From positions 1-64,000 of the forward strand of contig JANXRE010000175.1 of assembly GCA_025353165.1 (NCBI GenBank): a stretch of DNA of 64,000 bases, given 5' to 3'. Positions 53,691-62,746 of this stretch are shown piece by piece; the stretch's first letter is position 1; every line of letters begins with the position of its first letter. Both the position numbers and the translations under genes were made by a program. Below the pieces are notes generated by a model that was given only the letters and a program-made list of their open reading frames with translations, did no database searches and had not been told where the DNA came from. Source of the DNA: Acidobacteriota bacterium (GTDB lineage Bacteria > Acidobacteriota > Terriglobia > Bryobacterales > Bryobacteraceae).

Positions 53691-54377
53691 CTAGCGTTTC
53701 GGCGGAAGCGTGGCCGCGATGGCGGTCGCTGCCGGGCTGCATTGCGGATGGCCCCAACCGCTCGCACTGACGCCCGAAGTGATGTCGTACACGATGTTGT
53801 CGGGACGCGCCGGGTCGCCGCTCACGCCCGCCGGCACGTAATCGAGCATCAGATTATGGCGCGTGCGCCAGCCGATGTTGTGATCGGCGCACGACGCATC
53901 GCCGCTCACTCCCAGCGCGCCCAGCAACACGCCGCCCGGACCGTACAGGGCAAGGCCGCCGCCGAAGACGTTGACTCCGCCGAGGCGATGGCCCACCATC
54001 GGGTCGTCCGCTTGTCCATAACCCGACGGGTCGCCGCCATACGCGACTGAGGTGTCCACCGGGTTGCTGTGCTGCAGGCCGAACAGCGTGCCACCCGGCT
54101 GGGCGACGCTATACAGATTCGCCGTCGAGAGCGCGAGCCCGGGCAGGCTGAACGCATTCGCCGTATTCGCTTTCTGCGCCGAAATCACGCGGCTGCCGGG
54201 CCACTGATCGCCGCGGTCGCCGCCGGTGAACGCGACGGCGCACACGATTCCATCGCGATTCACGATGGTTCCCCACATGTCGAGATTGAAGCCTCCGTTG
54301 GCCTCGGCGCGAGCCGCTTTGAGCGCGGCAAGAAGCACGGCATGCGAGGGCAGGCCGCTACAGGTGTTCTCAAGCAT
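53691..54377 (-). CDS. GlcG/HbpS family haem-binding-like protein
   Basis: A 228-residue GlcG/HbpS (DUF336) protein. LKAARAEANGGFNLDMWGTIVNRDGIVCAVAFTG, GSRVISAQKANTANAFS and GGLALYGPGGVLLGALGVSGDASCADHNI are the usual profilin-like fold segments. The family includes haem-degrading or haem-binding proteins and proteins of glycolate metabolism. No signal peptide is visible from the chosen ATG. It is divergent from the next gene by 28 nt. Confidence 0.82.
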   Translation of the reverse strand: MLENTCSGLPSHAVLLAALKAARAEANGGFNLDMWGTIVNRDGIVCAVAFTGGDRGDQWPGSRVISAQKANTANAFSLPGLALSTANLYSVAQPGGTLFGLQHSNPVDTSVAYGGDPSGYGQADDPMVGHRLGGVNVFGGGLALYGPGGVLLGALGVSGDASCADHNIGWRTRHNLMLDYVPAGVSGDPARPDNIVYDITSGVSASGWGHPQCSPAATAIAATLPPKR

Positions 54378-54405
54378 GGATGGATTATAGCGCTCCTGCT
54401 ATCCT

Positions 54406-55302
54406 GTGGGCTTGAACGCAGCCGGTTGCATCCTTGTGGCGCTCGCCGCGCTCCTCCCGGCCAAGTCGGCGAACATAGCCGGGGCAGCCCTGGACGGTCA
54501 CACGATCTACACCTGGGGCCGAGATCTGCGCGAATGGAACCCATCCCGGTTGGTGGCCAAGGCGAACTCGGAGTTCGGCGAAGGCGGGTGCATCGACGGA
54601 GACGCGATTATCCTGCAGGATGGCGCGCCTTTAGGGAATTTGGTACGCGTGCGTCTGGCGGACGGCCGCCGTACGGTGCTGGATCACGATGTCGAGATGC
54701 ACGATTGCCTTGCCACGACGCTCTTTGGCAAACACGGCGTACTGGTTGTGCACCGCTACGCTCAGGTTCGCTTCTACTACGACGGCGGCGTTCAGGAGGT
54801 CTACTCCTTTTACACGGCATCGAAACAGGGCGGGCTGTTGCGCGCCGAGGGACGCAGCGATATCCTCTGCGGCAATTATTGGATCCGCGGCCCGGAGCGG
54901 TTCGAGCTGCCGTGGCGCCTCTTCGCCATCAACGTGCGGCATGAAACCCCGGAGTCGGCGAACTTCCGGCTCGCCTGGTTGGGAGCGGATTTGATCGCCG
55001 CGCAAGGTCACATGGCGGCGGGGATTGTCTATCGTTACTCGCCCCCGGCGGACCGCACCCAACAGTGGATCGAGACGCGCGTCGCCGAGTTGCACTTTCC
55101 GCACGCGGTCGCAACCACACCCGCCGGAGTGGTCATCGGCGAAAATGCCGGGCCGGGGTCTCGGGTGTTCCTGCTCCGGACGGATGGAACGATGGAGCGG
55201 ATCGCGACCACGGACGGCGTTCACACCGCGCTTTCAGACGGCGATCGCGTGGCGCTGGTCGGCGCCGAGCGAGTCCGGTGGATTTCCGTGGGCAAACCAT
55301 GA
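54406..55302 (+). CDS. Hypothetical exported beta-propeller-like protein
   Basis: A 298-residue protein I do not recognise. A signal sequence (GCILVALAALLPAKSA) precedes repeated strand patterns (GGCIDGDAIILQDGAPLGNLVRV, HDCLATTLFGKHGVLVVHRY, HAVATTPAGVVIGENAG, VFLLRTDGTMERIATTDGVHT) spaced about 45 residues, suggesting a propeller. The patatin-like gene starts on its stop (ATGA), so the two are co-translated. The start is GTG 54406 with TTG 54412 as alternative. Confidence 0.65.
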   Translation: MGLNAAGCILVALAALLPAKSANIAGAALDGHTIYTWGRDLREWNPSRLVAKANSEFGEGGCIDGDAIILQDGAPLGNLVRVRLADGRRTVLDHDVEMHDCLATTLFGKHGVLVVHRYAQVRFYYDGGVQEVYSFYTASKQGGLLRAEGRSDILCGNYWIRGPERFELPWRLFAINVRHETPESANFRLAWLGADLIAAQGHMAAGIVYRYSPPADRTQQWIETRVAELHFPHAVATTPAGVVIGENAGPGSRVFLLRTDGTMERIATTDGVHTALSDGDRVALVGAERVRWISVGKP

Positions 55303-56174
55303 GCTGGGCTATCGCCTGCATGTCCGGCGGCTTCAAAGGCATCTTTGTGCATGGCGTATTGTGCGGGCTGGAACAGACCGGGCTGCGCGCGAGCGCTTAC
55401 GCCGCCGCTTCCTCCTCCACGATGCCCGCCGCCTATGCAGCCGCCGGATGCCTGCGCGATCTGGATCTCGCCATCTGGGCCGCGAGCGCGAGCGGTTCCG
55501 CCATGAGCGACGTAGTCCTTCGCAATATCGCCACGCTCGGGCCAGCGCTGCACCGCCTGCTGTTTACTTCGGAAGCGGCTCGGTTCTGCGTAGCCGCAAG
55601 CCTGGTGACCACGGCCGAAGGCGCGGCCGTCACGCAAGGCGCGGAAGCGCGCCGGCTGGGACGGCGGCTGTTGATCGACGCCGCCCGGCGGAATACGCTC
55701 TGGCGGGACACGCACCTAATTCCCCGACTGTTCGACTCGCGGGCATCGGGTGCCGGCCTGCGCCTCACCCCCGAGAACTTCGACGAGGTTGCCTATGCCA
55801 CCACCCGCATGTTGCACGCCTGGCATATCCCGGCGACGGTCGCAGGGCAGCCTTACATCGACGCCAGCTACACCTGCCTGTGCCCCGCCCTGGAGATGGC
55901 GGAGCTGGGTTACACCGAGGTCCTCGCGATCGGCATCGAGTGCGGCCCGCTGCGGCGCGACCTGTTCAGCGCCGAAACGATTCCGTGCCAATGGAAAGGC
56001 GCGCGAATCGAGACCATCCAACCGGAGCATGACCTCGAAGACCTCGGCGTGGATTTCACCCGCGCCGCGCCTGAGAGTTTGGCGCAAGTCTTCGAACAGG
56101 CGGTCACGCTCGGCCGCGAGTTTGGTTCACGCCGGCGGGAGTTGGCTTCGTTTCGGATTCCGGCCATGGAATGA
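55299..56174 (+). CDS. Patatin-like phospholipase with unusual nucleophile elbow
   Basis: A 291-residue protein of patatin fold. SGGFKGIFVHGVLCGLE supplies the oxyanion-hole loop, and the region ASAYAAASSSTMPAAYAAAG aligns residue for residue with the usual elbow, so Ser38 is the nucleophile. Asp188 in YIDASYTCLCPALEMAELGY is the dyad partner. Both glycines of the canonical GxSxG are replaced (AxSxS), and DGG reads DAS. Activity may be altered or lost. The true start is ATG 55299; the longer frame upstream is a shadow of the previous gene. Confidence 0.72.
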   Translation: MSWAIACMSGGFKGIFVHGVLCGLEQTGLRASAYAAASSSTMPAAYAAAGCLRDLDLAIWAASASGSAMSDVVLRNIATLGPALHRLLFTSEAARFCVAASLVTTAEGAAVTQGAEARRLGRRLLIDAARRNTLWRDTHLIPRLFDSRASGAGLRLTPENFDEVAYATTRMLHAWHIPATVAGQPYIDASYTCLCPALEMAELGYTEVLAIGIECGPLRRDLFSAETIPCQWKGARIETIQPEHDLEDLGVDFTRAAPESLAQVFEQAVTLGREFGSRRRELASFRIPAME

Positions 56175-56473
56175 CGGGGCGCCGTCTCTGCATGGCGCAT
56201 TCCCTTAAAAACAGGTTGATGAGATTCTGATATCCGCGAATCGAATGCCAGAGTCGTGCGCTTCTAAATAGAGGGCAGGTCTCCACTACAAGCGCTGGCA
56301 AAAATGTGTTGCTGATGGCCAACAGCTTAACGCCCGGAAGCTTCTCCAGATTGGTCGCCGAATGGCGATAGCCGCACGCGCACGTCCCGAGCCTCGCCGG
56401 TCCAATTATAAAAAGCGACCCGGCGCTGCGCCGCGAGTGGAACTGCGCACAGCGATTGTGGTTGGATAGAACC
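56175..56473. other. Intergenic region, no gene recognised
   Basis: 299 nt, more AT-rich than its neighbours. A minus-strand frame (to 56688) reads YRHSATNLEKLPGVKLLAIS, which looks protein-like, but I recognise no family and it overlaps the oxidoreductase gene. It may be another relic. Confidence 0.35.
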
Positions 56474-57577
56474 GTGAACCGAAGAATCTTCCTATTGGGT
56501 TCGGCGGCGGTGGCCGCGCGGGGGCAGACGCCCGAACAACTCATTCGCACAGCCCTTATCGGCGTCGGCAACCGCGGCTCGTACCTGCTGGAAGGCGTGC
56601 TCGCACAGCCCGCCGCCAAACTCGTGGCGCTATGCGACATCAAGCCGGATCGCTTGGACAAAGCGGCCACCGCCGCTGCCAGGGACAACCCCGCTACCTA
56701 TGCGGATTGGCGAAGCGTCATCGACCGAAAAGATGTGGATGCGGTTTTTATCGCTTCCCCGCCGGACCTGCATTCCGGAATGGCGGTGGCGGCGCTCCGC
56801 GCGGGCAAACACGTGTACTGCGAGAAGCCGATCGGAATCACTCCCGCACAAGTGCGCGCCATTGTCGAGGCCGCGCGGGCGTCCAACAAGGTGTTCGTCC
56901 CGGGCCAGCAACTGCGTTCGATCCAGCAATACATGGAAGCGGTCCACAAAATCCGGGCAGGCATTATAGGGGATGTGATCATGGTCAAGGCGCAGCGGCA
57001 CGCCGCGGCCGACCTTCCACACGACGGAAGTTCCGCCGACTGGTACTTCGATGTGACCCGGTCGGGCGGATACCTCATCGAGCAGTCGGTGCATAATCTG
57101 GACCTCTGCAATTGGGTGATCGGAGCGCACCCGGCGCGCGCGTGCGGATTCGGCGGGATCCTGCTCTACAAGAACGATCCGCCTGGCCGGACCATCTTCG
57201 ACTGCGGGACGCTCAGTTACGAGTATCCCGGCGGGGTGAAGATGTCATTCACGCAGAATGTATTTCACCCGCGCGGGATGCCGAACGGCAATCAAGGCCT
57301 CTACATCTACGGCACGAAGGGCGCGATCGATTTCATGGGCACGCCTACGATGTACGCGCTTTCAGACGAAAGCAAGCCGGTAGTGATCGCCGATAAGCCG
57401 GAGCGGGAGGATCCCCACGCGCATATTGCGGCTTTCTACAATTCCGTTGTGAACGGCGCGAAACCGCCGGCGGACATTACGATCGGCGCGGCCGCGGCAT
57501 TGACCGCTATCCTCGGTCACCAGGCGATGACCCGCCAGCAAGTTGTCGATTGGAATGGACTGGGCGTGGAGTTGTAG
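56474..57577 (+). CDS. Tat-exported Gfo/Idh/MocA family oxidoreductase
   Basis: About 367 residues from GTG 56474. The leader NRRIFLLGSAAVAARGQ is Tat-like. The Rossmann motif ALIGVGNRGSYLLEG, then ALCDIKPDRLDKA and the Gfo/Idh Lys motif HVYCEKPIG, lead to the C-terminal sheet domain (GGYLIEQSVHNLDLCNWVIG, carrying the catalytic His). It reduces or oxidises a sugar or cyclitol using NAD(P). TTG 56456 would add six residues ahead of the Tat motif. Its 3' end is followed by the inverted cupin copy. Confidence 0.86.
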   Translation: MNRRIFLLGSAAVAARGQTPEQLIRTALIGVGNRGSYLLEGVLAQPAAKLVALCDIKPDRLDKAATAAARDNPATYADWRSVIDRKDVDAVFIASPPDLHSGMAVAALRAGKHVYCEKPIGITPAQVRAIVEAARASNKVFVPGQQLRSIQQYMEAVHKIRAGIIGDVIMVKAQRHAAADLPHDGSSADWYFDVTRSGGYLIEQSVHNLDLCNWVIGAHPARACGFGGILLYKNDPPGRTIFDCGTLSYEYPGGVKMSFTQNVFHPRGMPNGNQGLYIYGTKGAIDFMGTPTMYALSDESKPVVIADKPEREDPHAHIAAFYNSVVNGAKPPADITIGAAAALTAILGHQAMTRQQVVDWNGLGVEL

Positions 57578-57604
57578 ATGGTGGGTTCGGGGATGCATAG
57601 TCAC

Positions 57605-57931
57605 CGCCCGCGCAGTAGGCGTCGTTCCCCGACTTCCAATCCTCTCGGTGCGGGGAGAAGATATCGGCGGCGACCACATCGTCCAGAGCCTCGGCGGAAT
57701 GCGGCACGTTCGGAGGAATGCGCAGCACTTCGCCAGGACCGACGATCTGCTCTTTGCCATCCAGGACGAAGCGCAGCCGGCCTTCCTCAGTCATCGAGAT
57801 CTGCTCGTTGTGATGGCTGTGCTCGGGCACGATGTAGCCCTTGCCCATCCAGAGGCGCGCGACGGTAATTTGATCGCCGTGGATGCACTGCCGCGCGAAC
57901 AACGGGTTCAGCCGTTCCTTCTCGACGGACG
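57605..57931 (-). pseudogene. Inverted, truncated copy of the cupin gene at 60975
   Basis: 327 nt matching 60994-61321 in inverse orientation with 7 substitutions and one 1-nt deletion (about 97.6% identity by eye). The copy lacks the first 6-7 codons of the cupin including its ATG. The deletion near 57615 (CTACCTGCG to CTACTGCG) shifts the frame at the last few codons, so the stop is lost and the frame runs on to 57507, inside the oxidoreductase gene. The cupin metal site (HSHHNE) is unchanged. Translation could only begin at an internal TTG (57902). Best read as a recent non-functional duplicate. Confidence 0.85.
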
Positions 57932-57946
57932 CTAAAACGCACCGGC

Positions 57947-58111
57947 ATGCATTGGACCGTGCTTGGTTCCAACGCCATCATCGCGCTTCGTTGCCGCATC
58001 CTCAGCGGAACCTTTGAGGACTTCCGGGAGCGCCGGTCCGTTCGACAAAAGGCCGCCTACAAGCGCTGCGTTAGCACTTTCTTGTCGTGCACCCGTTGGA
58101 CACTACACTAG
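57947..58111 (+). pseudogene. C-terminal relic of a transposase
   Basis: An open frame of 54 codons reads HWTVLGSNAIIALRCRILSG then TFEDFRERRS, the pattern of the C-terminal end of some ISKra4-like transposases (W.V.G.NAI.ALRC..L.G.FEDFW..R). Only the tail is present. It lies 15 nt from the junction of the inverted cupin copy, so a transposition or recombination event there is plausible. Family naming is from memory of the motif. Confidence 0.5.
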
Positions 58112-58221
58112 CGCTTATGGGTTCGTCCCCCGCCCCCCCGCCTTGTCGAATTCCTCATCAATTCGACGCTATTTACCCCCTGGCTTATGGCATCATAAGT
58201 ATTAGGAGAGAAGAGTCCGAA

Positions 58222-60966
58222 ATGGCAATCACCACTAGCAAGCTCGGGGCCGGCAAGCCGAATTCAGGGAAGCCCTCTTCGGTAATCGAGCCCGGCGAAC
58301 ATCCGCTCGATGTCTTTTTCTCGCCCAGAAACATCGCGGTGGTCGGGGCGACGGAATCGGCCGGGAGCGTGGGACGCACAACGCTGTGGAACCTCATCAG
58401 CTCGCCGTTTGGCGGGACGGTGTTTCCGATCAACCCCAAACGGAAGAGTATCCTGGGCATCCGCGCGTACAAGAGCATTCTCGATGTGCCGGAGCCGGTG
58501 GACCTGGCCGTTGTCGTCACGCCCGCGCCGTCCGTCCCCGGAGTGATTCACGAGTGCGGACAGGTAGGAGTGAAGGGCGCCATCGTCATTTCGGCCGGGT
58601 TCAAAGAATTAGGGCCGGAAGGGCTCGCGCTGGAGCAAAAAGTTCTGCAGGAGGCGCGCGCGGGCGGCCTTCGCATCATCGGTCCGAACTGCCTGGGACT
58701 CATGTGCCCCCCGACGGGCGTGAACGCGACGTTCGCCCGCGGGATGGCCAGCGCCGGATCGGTCGGATTCATCAGCCAGAGCGGCGCCCTCTGCACCGCG
58801 GTTCTGGACTGGAGTTTCGAAAGCCGCGTCGGTTTCAGCGCCTTCCTGTCGATCGGCTCGATGGTGGACGTGGATTGGGGCGACCTCATCCAATACCTGG
58901 GCCGCGACCCGCGCACGCGCTCGATTTTGATTTACATGGAGTCGATCGGCGACGCGCGTTCGTTCCTTTCCGCGGCGCGTGAAGTGGCGCTCTCGAAACC
59001 CATCATCGTCATCAAAGCGGGGCGAACGGCGGCGGGCGGGAAGGCGGCGGCCTCCCACACGGGCGCGCTCACCGGATCCGACGATGTCCTCGACGCAGCC
59101 TTCCGGCGCGTCGGCGTCCTGCGGGTGGAACGCATCTCCGACCTGTTCTACATGGCCGAGGTGCTGGGGAAACAGCCGCGCCCCAAGGGCCCGCGCCTTA
59201 CGATCTTGACGAACGCCGGCGGTCCCGCCGTGCTGGCAACGGATGCGTTGATCGTAACTGGCGGCGAGATCGCGGAGATCGGGGAAGAAACGCTGGCCGC
59301 GTTGAATGAAGTCCTGCCGGCGCAGTGGAGCCATGGGAATCCCATCGACATCCTCGGCGACGGTGGCCCCGACCGTTACGCCAAGGCGCTCGAGATCGCC
59401 GCGAAAGACCCGAACAGCGACGGCCTGTTGGTGGTGCTCACGCCCCAGGCGATGACGGACCCCACGCAAACCGCGGAGAAGCTGAAGCCTTACGCACATT
59501 CGCTTAACAAGCCTGTTCTTGCCGCTTGGATGGGCGGTCCCGAAGTAGCGGCCGGCACCGACATTCTGAGCCGCGCGGGCATTCCGACATTCCTCTACCC
59601 GGACACCGCCGCGCGCGCGTTCCTGTACATGTGGCGGTACACGTACAATTTGAACGGCTTGTATGAAACGCCGCACATGCCCGAGGATGAAGCTGGCGGC
59701 GAGGATCGTCTTGCGGTCGCGAACCTGATAAAGGAAGTTCGCGCCAATGGGCGGACGCTGCTTACCGAGTTCGAGTCGAAGAAGGTGCTTTCGCTGTACG
59801 GGATTCCGACCGTCGAAACCCGGATCGCCACGGCCATCGAAGAAGCAGTGAGCCACGCCGAAGAAATCGGCTACCCCATCGTGCTGAAGCTGTTCTCCGA
59901 GACAATCACTCACAAGACCGATGTCGGCGGGGTGAAGCTGAATCTCGCCGGCCCGGATGCGGTTCGGAAGGCGTTTGAAGCGATCCGGGCCGGCGTCGCG
60001 GCGGAACATTTCCAGGGCGTTACGGTCCAGCCGATGGTGAAGCTCGAGGGCTATGAGCTCATCCTCGGCTCGAGCGTCGATCCGCAGTTCGGTCCGGTCC
60101 TGCTGTTCGGACTGGGCGGACAACTCGTCGAGGTGTTCAAGGATCGCGCGCTGGCGCTTCCTCCTCTGAACACGACGCTGGCCCGCCGGATGATGGAGCA
60201 GACCAAGATTTACAAGGCGCTGAAGGGTGTGCGCGGACGGAAATCCGTGGATCTCGCGCAACTTGAGCAGTTGATGGTGAACTTCAGCCAGCTCGTGGTG
60301 CAGCACCGTTGGATCAAGGAAATCGACATCAACCCGATGCTCGCCGGTCCGGATGGGATCCTCGCGCTGGACGCGCGGGTGGTGCTTCACGAGGACATGG
60401 ACGAGAAGTTGTTGCCTCGGCCCGCCATCCGTCCCTACCCGGTGCAGTACACCTGGAAGTGGAATCTCAAAGACGGCACGCCGGTGACGATCCGGCCCAT
60501 CCGCCCCGAGGACGAACCGCTGCTGGTGAAATTCCACGAGACGCTGTCGGACCGCAGCGTTTACCTGCGCTACCTGCACATGTTGAAGCTCAGCCAGCGC
60601 GTAGCGCACGAGCGGCTGACGCGGATTTGCTTCATCGACTATGCGCGGGAGATCGCGCTGGTCATGGAAAAAACCGGCGACGACGGAGAGCGCCACGTGC
60701 TGGCCGTTGGCCGGCTCCAGCGGCTGCCCTCCGAAGGGGAGGCCGAGTTCGCGCTACTGGTCAGCGACGAGTATCAGGGCAAGGGCATCGGGCCGGAGAT
60801 GCTGAACCGGCTGATAGATGTCGGCCGGCGCGAAGGACTGAAGCTGCTGACGGCGGATATCCTGTCCGACAACAGCGCCATGCAGCGGCTGTGCGCGCGC
60901 ATCGGGTTCAAGCTGCATCGGGAGATCGGCGACCCGACGGTGAGGGCGGAGATGGAGTTGCTATAA
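58222..60966 (+). CDS. ADP-forming acyl-CoA synthetase / GNAT acetyltransferase fusion (Pat/YfiQ-like)
   Basis: A 914-residue protein. Residues about 30-480 are the CoA-binding and ligase domains of ADP-forming acetyl-CoA synthetases ([47 protein letters not shown]), with the phospho-His loop [12 protein letters not shown] (His279). About 520-740 is the ATP-grasp part ([34 protein letters not shown]). About 755-914 is GNAT ([46 protein letters not shown]). Such fusions acetylate lysines of central enzymes, and the His suggests synthetase activity may persist. The frame upstream of ATG 58222 is not coding. Confidence 0.88.
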   Translation: MAITTSKLGAGKPNSGKPSSVIEPGEHPLDVFFSPRNIAVVGATESAGSVGRTTLWNLISSPFGGTVFPINPKRKSILGIRAYKSILDVPEPVDLAVVVTPAPSVPGVIHECGQVGVKGAIVISAGFKELGPEGLALEQKVLQEARAGGLRIIGPNCLGLMCPPTGVNATFARGMASAGSVGFISQSGALCTAVLDWSFESRVGFSAFLSIGSMVDVDWGDLIQYLGRDPRTRSILIYMESIGDARSFLSAAREVALSKPIIVIKAGRTAAGGKAAASHTGALTGSDDVLDAAFRRVGVLRVERISDLFYMAEVLGKQPRPKGPRLTILTNAGGPAVLATDALIVTGGEIAEIGEETLAALNEVLPAQWSHGNPIDILGDGGPDRYAKALEIAAKDPNSDGLLVVLTPQAMTDPTQTAEKLKPYAHSLNKPVLAAWMGGPEVAAGTDILSRAGIPTFLYPDTAARAFLYMWRYTYNLNGLYETPHMPEDEAGGEDRLAVANLIKEVRANGRTLLTEFESKKVLSLYGIPTVETRIATAIEEAVSHAEEIGYPIVLKLFSETITHKTDVGGVKLNLAGPDAVRKAFEAIRAGVAAEHFQGVTVQPMVKLEGYELILGSSVDPQFGPVLLFGLGGQLVEVFKDRALALPPLNTTLARRMMEQTKIYKALKGVRGRKSVDLAQLEQLMVNFSQLVVQHRWIKEIDINPMLAGPDGILALDARVVLHEDMDEKLLPRPAIRPYPVQYTWKWNLKDGTPVTIRPIRPEDEPLLVKFHETLSDRSVYLRYLHMLKLSQRVAHERLTRICFIDYAREIALVMEKTGDDGERHVLAVGRLQRLPSEGEAEFALLVSDEYQGKGIGPEMLNRLIDVGRREGLKLLTADILSDNSAMQRLCARIGFKLHREIGDPTVRAEMELL

Positions 60967-60974
60967 TTTTCGCA

Positions 60975-61325
60975 ATGGAACTCTATAACTGGACGTCCGT
61001 CGAGAAGGAACGGCTGAACCCGTTGTTCGCGCGGCAGTGCATCCACGGTGATCAGATTACCGTCGCGCGCCTCTGGATCGGCAAGGGCTACATCGTGCCC
61101 GAGCACAGCCATCACAACGAGCAGATCTCGATGACTGAGGAAGGCCGGCTGCGCTTCGTCCTGGATGGCAAGGAGCAGATCGTCGGTCCTGGCGAAGTGC
61201 TGCGCATTCCTCCGAACGTGCCGCATTCCGCCGAGGCTCTGGACGATGTGATCGCCACCGATATCTTCTCCCCGCACCGCGAGGATTGGAAGTCGGGGAA
61301 CGACGCCTACCTGCGCGGGCGTTAG
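60975..61325 (+). CDS. Small cupin-domain protein
   Basis: A 116-residue single-domain cupin. VARLWIGKGYIVPEHSHHNEQISMTEEGRL holds motif 1 (H-x-H-x-N-E) and GPGEVLRIPPNVPHSAEALDD motif 2 (P-x-x-x-P-H). A metal site is expected, and it may be a binding protein or an isomerase/dioxygenase. ATG 60975 follows the fusion gene by 8 nt, so it is co-transcribed with the acyl-CoA synthetase/GNAT gene. An inverted partial copy lies at 57605-57931 on the other side of that gene. Confidence 0.87.
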   Translation: MELYNWTSVEKERLNPLFARQCIHGDQITVARLWIGKGYIVPEHSHHNEQISMTEEGRLRFVLDGKEQIVGPGEVLRIPPNVPHSAEALDDVIATDIFSPHREDWKSGNDAYLRGR

Positions 61326-61337
61326 CCGCCGCATATC

Positions 61338-61368
61338 GCCAGCATAACGATGCTGACACAACGCTGGC
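61338..61368 (+). other. Two mutually exclusive hairpins after the cupin gene
   Basis: CAGCAT-AACG-ATGCTG (61340-61355) is a perfect 6-bp hairpin. GCCAGC (61338-61343) can instead pair with GCTGGC (61363-61368), using the same bases. No T-run follows, so it is not a classical terminator. It may affect RNA processing between the cupin and VOC genes. Confidence 0.3.
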
Positions 61369-61395
61369 AGGAGACCCGCGGCATACTCGAAGGCG

Positions 61396-61743
61396 ATGAC
61401 AGACAACGATCGACGAATCGACTACCTCGAATTCCCCGCTACCAACGGGGAAAGCGCAAAGGTTTTCTACAGCCCCGTGTTCGGATGGAAGTTCACCGGC
61501 TACGGCCCGGACTATACGAGTTTTGAAGACGGCCGGCTCTCGGGCGGCTTCTGGAAGAAGGACGGCGTGAACGGCGGCGGGCCGCTGGTGGTGATTTACG
61601 CGGCGGATCTCGCCGCGATGGAAGAGCAGGTGCGAGCGGCCGGCGGCGCCATCGTCGAGGAGACTTTCGAGTTTCCAGGCGGGCGGCGATTCCATTTCAC
61701 CGATCCCAGCGGAAATGAGCTGGCTGTGTGGTCGGAAAAATGA
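61396..61743 (+). CDS. VOC (glyoxalase/bleomycin-resistance) family protein
   Basis: A 115-residue single VOC domain of the PhnB/CarO-like small class: RIDYLEFPATNGESAKVFYSPVFGWKFTGYGPDYTSF, LVVIYAADLAAMEEQVRAAGGAIVEETFEFPGGRRFHFTDPSGNELAVWSE. The metal residues His (or Glu in YLEF), His in FHFTDP and Glu in NELAVW are plausible. The substrate is unknown. A Cdd1-like reading frame overlapped its stop (ATGA) but is now a relic. Confidence 0.84.
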   Translation: MTDNDRRIDYLEFPATNGESAKVFYSPVFGWKFTGYGPDYTSFEDGRLSGGFWKKDGVNGGGPLVVIYAADLAAMEEQVRAAGGAIVEETFEFPGGRRFHFTDPSGNELAVWSEK

Positions 61744-61833
61744 GAGTCCCCGGAGTTGGCCCGTCGATCGCGGCCGATCTCTGCCGTTCCGGGATCCGAG
61801 ATGTGGTGGAACTGGAAGGACCGGGCGCTTACC
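61740..61833 (+). pseudogene. N-terminal relic of a Cdd1-like helix-hairpin-helix gene
   Basis: An ATG overlapping the VOC stop begins RVPGVGPSIAADLCRSGIRD then [11 protein letters not shown], the typical start of Cdd1/pathogenicity-locus proteins (PGVG.S.A.DL..LGI..V.DL.G..P..LY.RLC). After about 30 codons the sequence becomes the 3' end of the convergent alpha/beta hydrolase and the rest of the domain is missing. A truncated gene. Confidence 0.5.
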
Positions 61834-62722
61834 GGTTCAGCAGCCAGGTCCGCATCGCCTTCGTCACCGTGTCCGCCGCGTCCTGCTGGACGAAGTGCCC
61901 GGCGTTCGGAACGGTGATTAACGTAAGGTCCTGTTCCAGCCAATCCCACGTGTTGTTGAGCGCGCCGGGCAACAGCGCCCAGTCTTTCAATCCGTGGATC
62001 ATGAGCACGGGCGCTTTCACTTTCACCACCGGCGACGTATCTTCCTTGTACGGTTCGCGCGGGTAGTTGCGCTTGTAGTAATTCAGCATCGCCTCGAAGT
62101 CCGAGTTCTTGAACGCCGCGATGTACTTCGGCTTGGCGGCTTCGTCCGTCACCCAGAAGGTGAGCGCCTCGGGCGTCAGCTTCGACGCCGCATCCGGCTT
62201 CTGGAAATCGCGCGCGTACTGGCTGTTCTTCTGCTGCTGCGGATTATTGGCGAGTTCCCGCGACAGCCCGCGCAGATGAGGCAGGTTCAGAATGATCAGC
62301 TTATCGACGGAGTCCGGCGCGTACATGGCCGTGGTCCAGGCGACCGCCCCGCCCCAATCGTGCCCCACGACGATAGCTTTCTGCTTCCCAAAGTGCTTGA
62401 TAACAGCGAGGACATCCCCGACCAGCAGCCTCATGTCATAGTTCTCGACACCCTTGGGCTTGTCGCTCAGGTTGTACCCGCGCTGGTCGATGGCCACCAC
62501 TTGGAACTTGTCGGCGAGTCCCTCCATCTGCTTGCGCCACGTGTACCAGTAATCGGGAAACCCGTGGATCATGACCACGAGCGGACCGCTGCCCATCGTG
62601 GCGTAATGAATCTTGACGCCGTTCGAATCGGCGTATCCGTGTGTGACCTGCGCGTCGAAATCTGCCGCCATGGATGTCCCCGCAATGAGTGATGTCGCCA
62701 GCAAAAGCCCGATGAACCTCAT
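61829..62722 (-). CDS. Exported epoxide-hydrolase-like alpha/beta hydrolase
   Basis: A 297-residue alpha/beta hydrolase with a signal peptide ([17 protein letters not shown]). [13 protein letters not shown] is the oxyanion loop, [14 protein letters not shown] carries the nucleophilic Asp typical of epoxide hydrolases and haloalkane dehalogenases, and [14 protein letters not shown] the His. The acid is probably in [10 protein letters not shown]. Epoxide or ester hydrolysis in the periplasm is likely. True start ATG 62722; the longer frame is antisense to the neighbour. Only 24 nt separate it from the divergent hydrolase. Confidence 0.88.
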   Translation of the reverse strand: MRFIGLLLATSLIAGTSMAADFDAQVTHGYADSNGVKIHYATMGSGPLVVMIHGFPDYWYTWRKQMEGLADKFQVVAIDQRGYNLSDKPKGVENYDMRLLVGDVLAVIKHFGKQKAIVVGHDWGGAVAWTTAMYAPDSVDKLIILNLPHLRGLSRELANNPQQQKNSQYARDFQKPDAASKLTPEALTFWVTDEAAKPKYIAAFKNSDFEAMLNYYKRNYPREPYKEDTSPVVKVKAPVLMIHGLKDWALLPGALNNTWDWLEQDLTLITVPNAGHFVQQDAADTVTKAMRTWLLNR

Positions 62723-62746
62723 AGCATTGCAGTATAGTCGAATCGA

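Noticed and set aside
56104-56688. 194-codon minus-strand open frame
   Set aside because: It overlaps the 3' end of the patatin-like gene and 5' end of the oxidoreductase gene; only a short middle part looks protein-like and no family is recognised.
57507-57902. Functional second cupin gene
   Set aside because: It has only an internal TTG start, has lost the first codons and natural stop, and runs antisense into the oxidoreductase gene.
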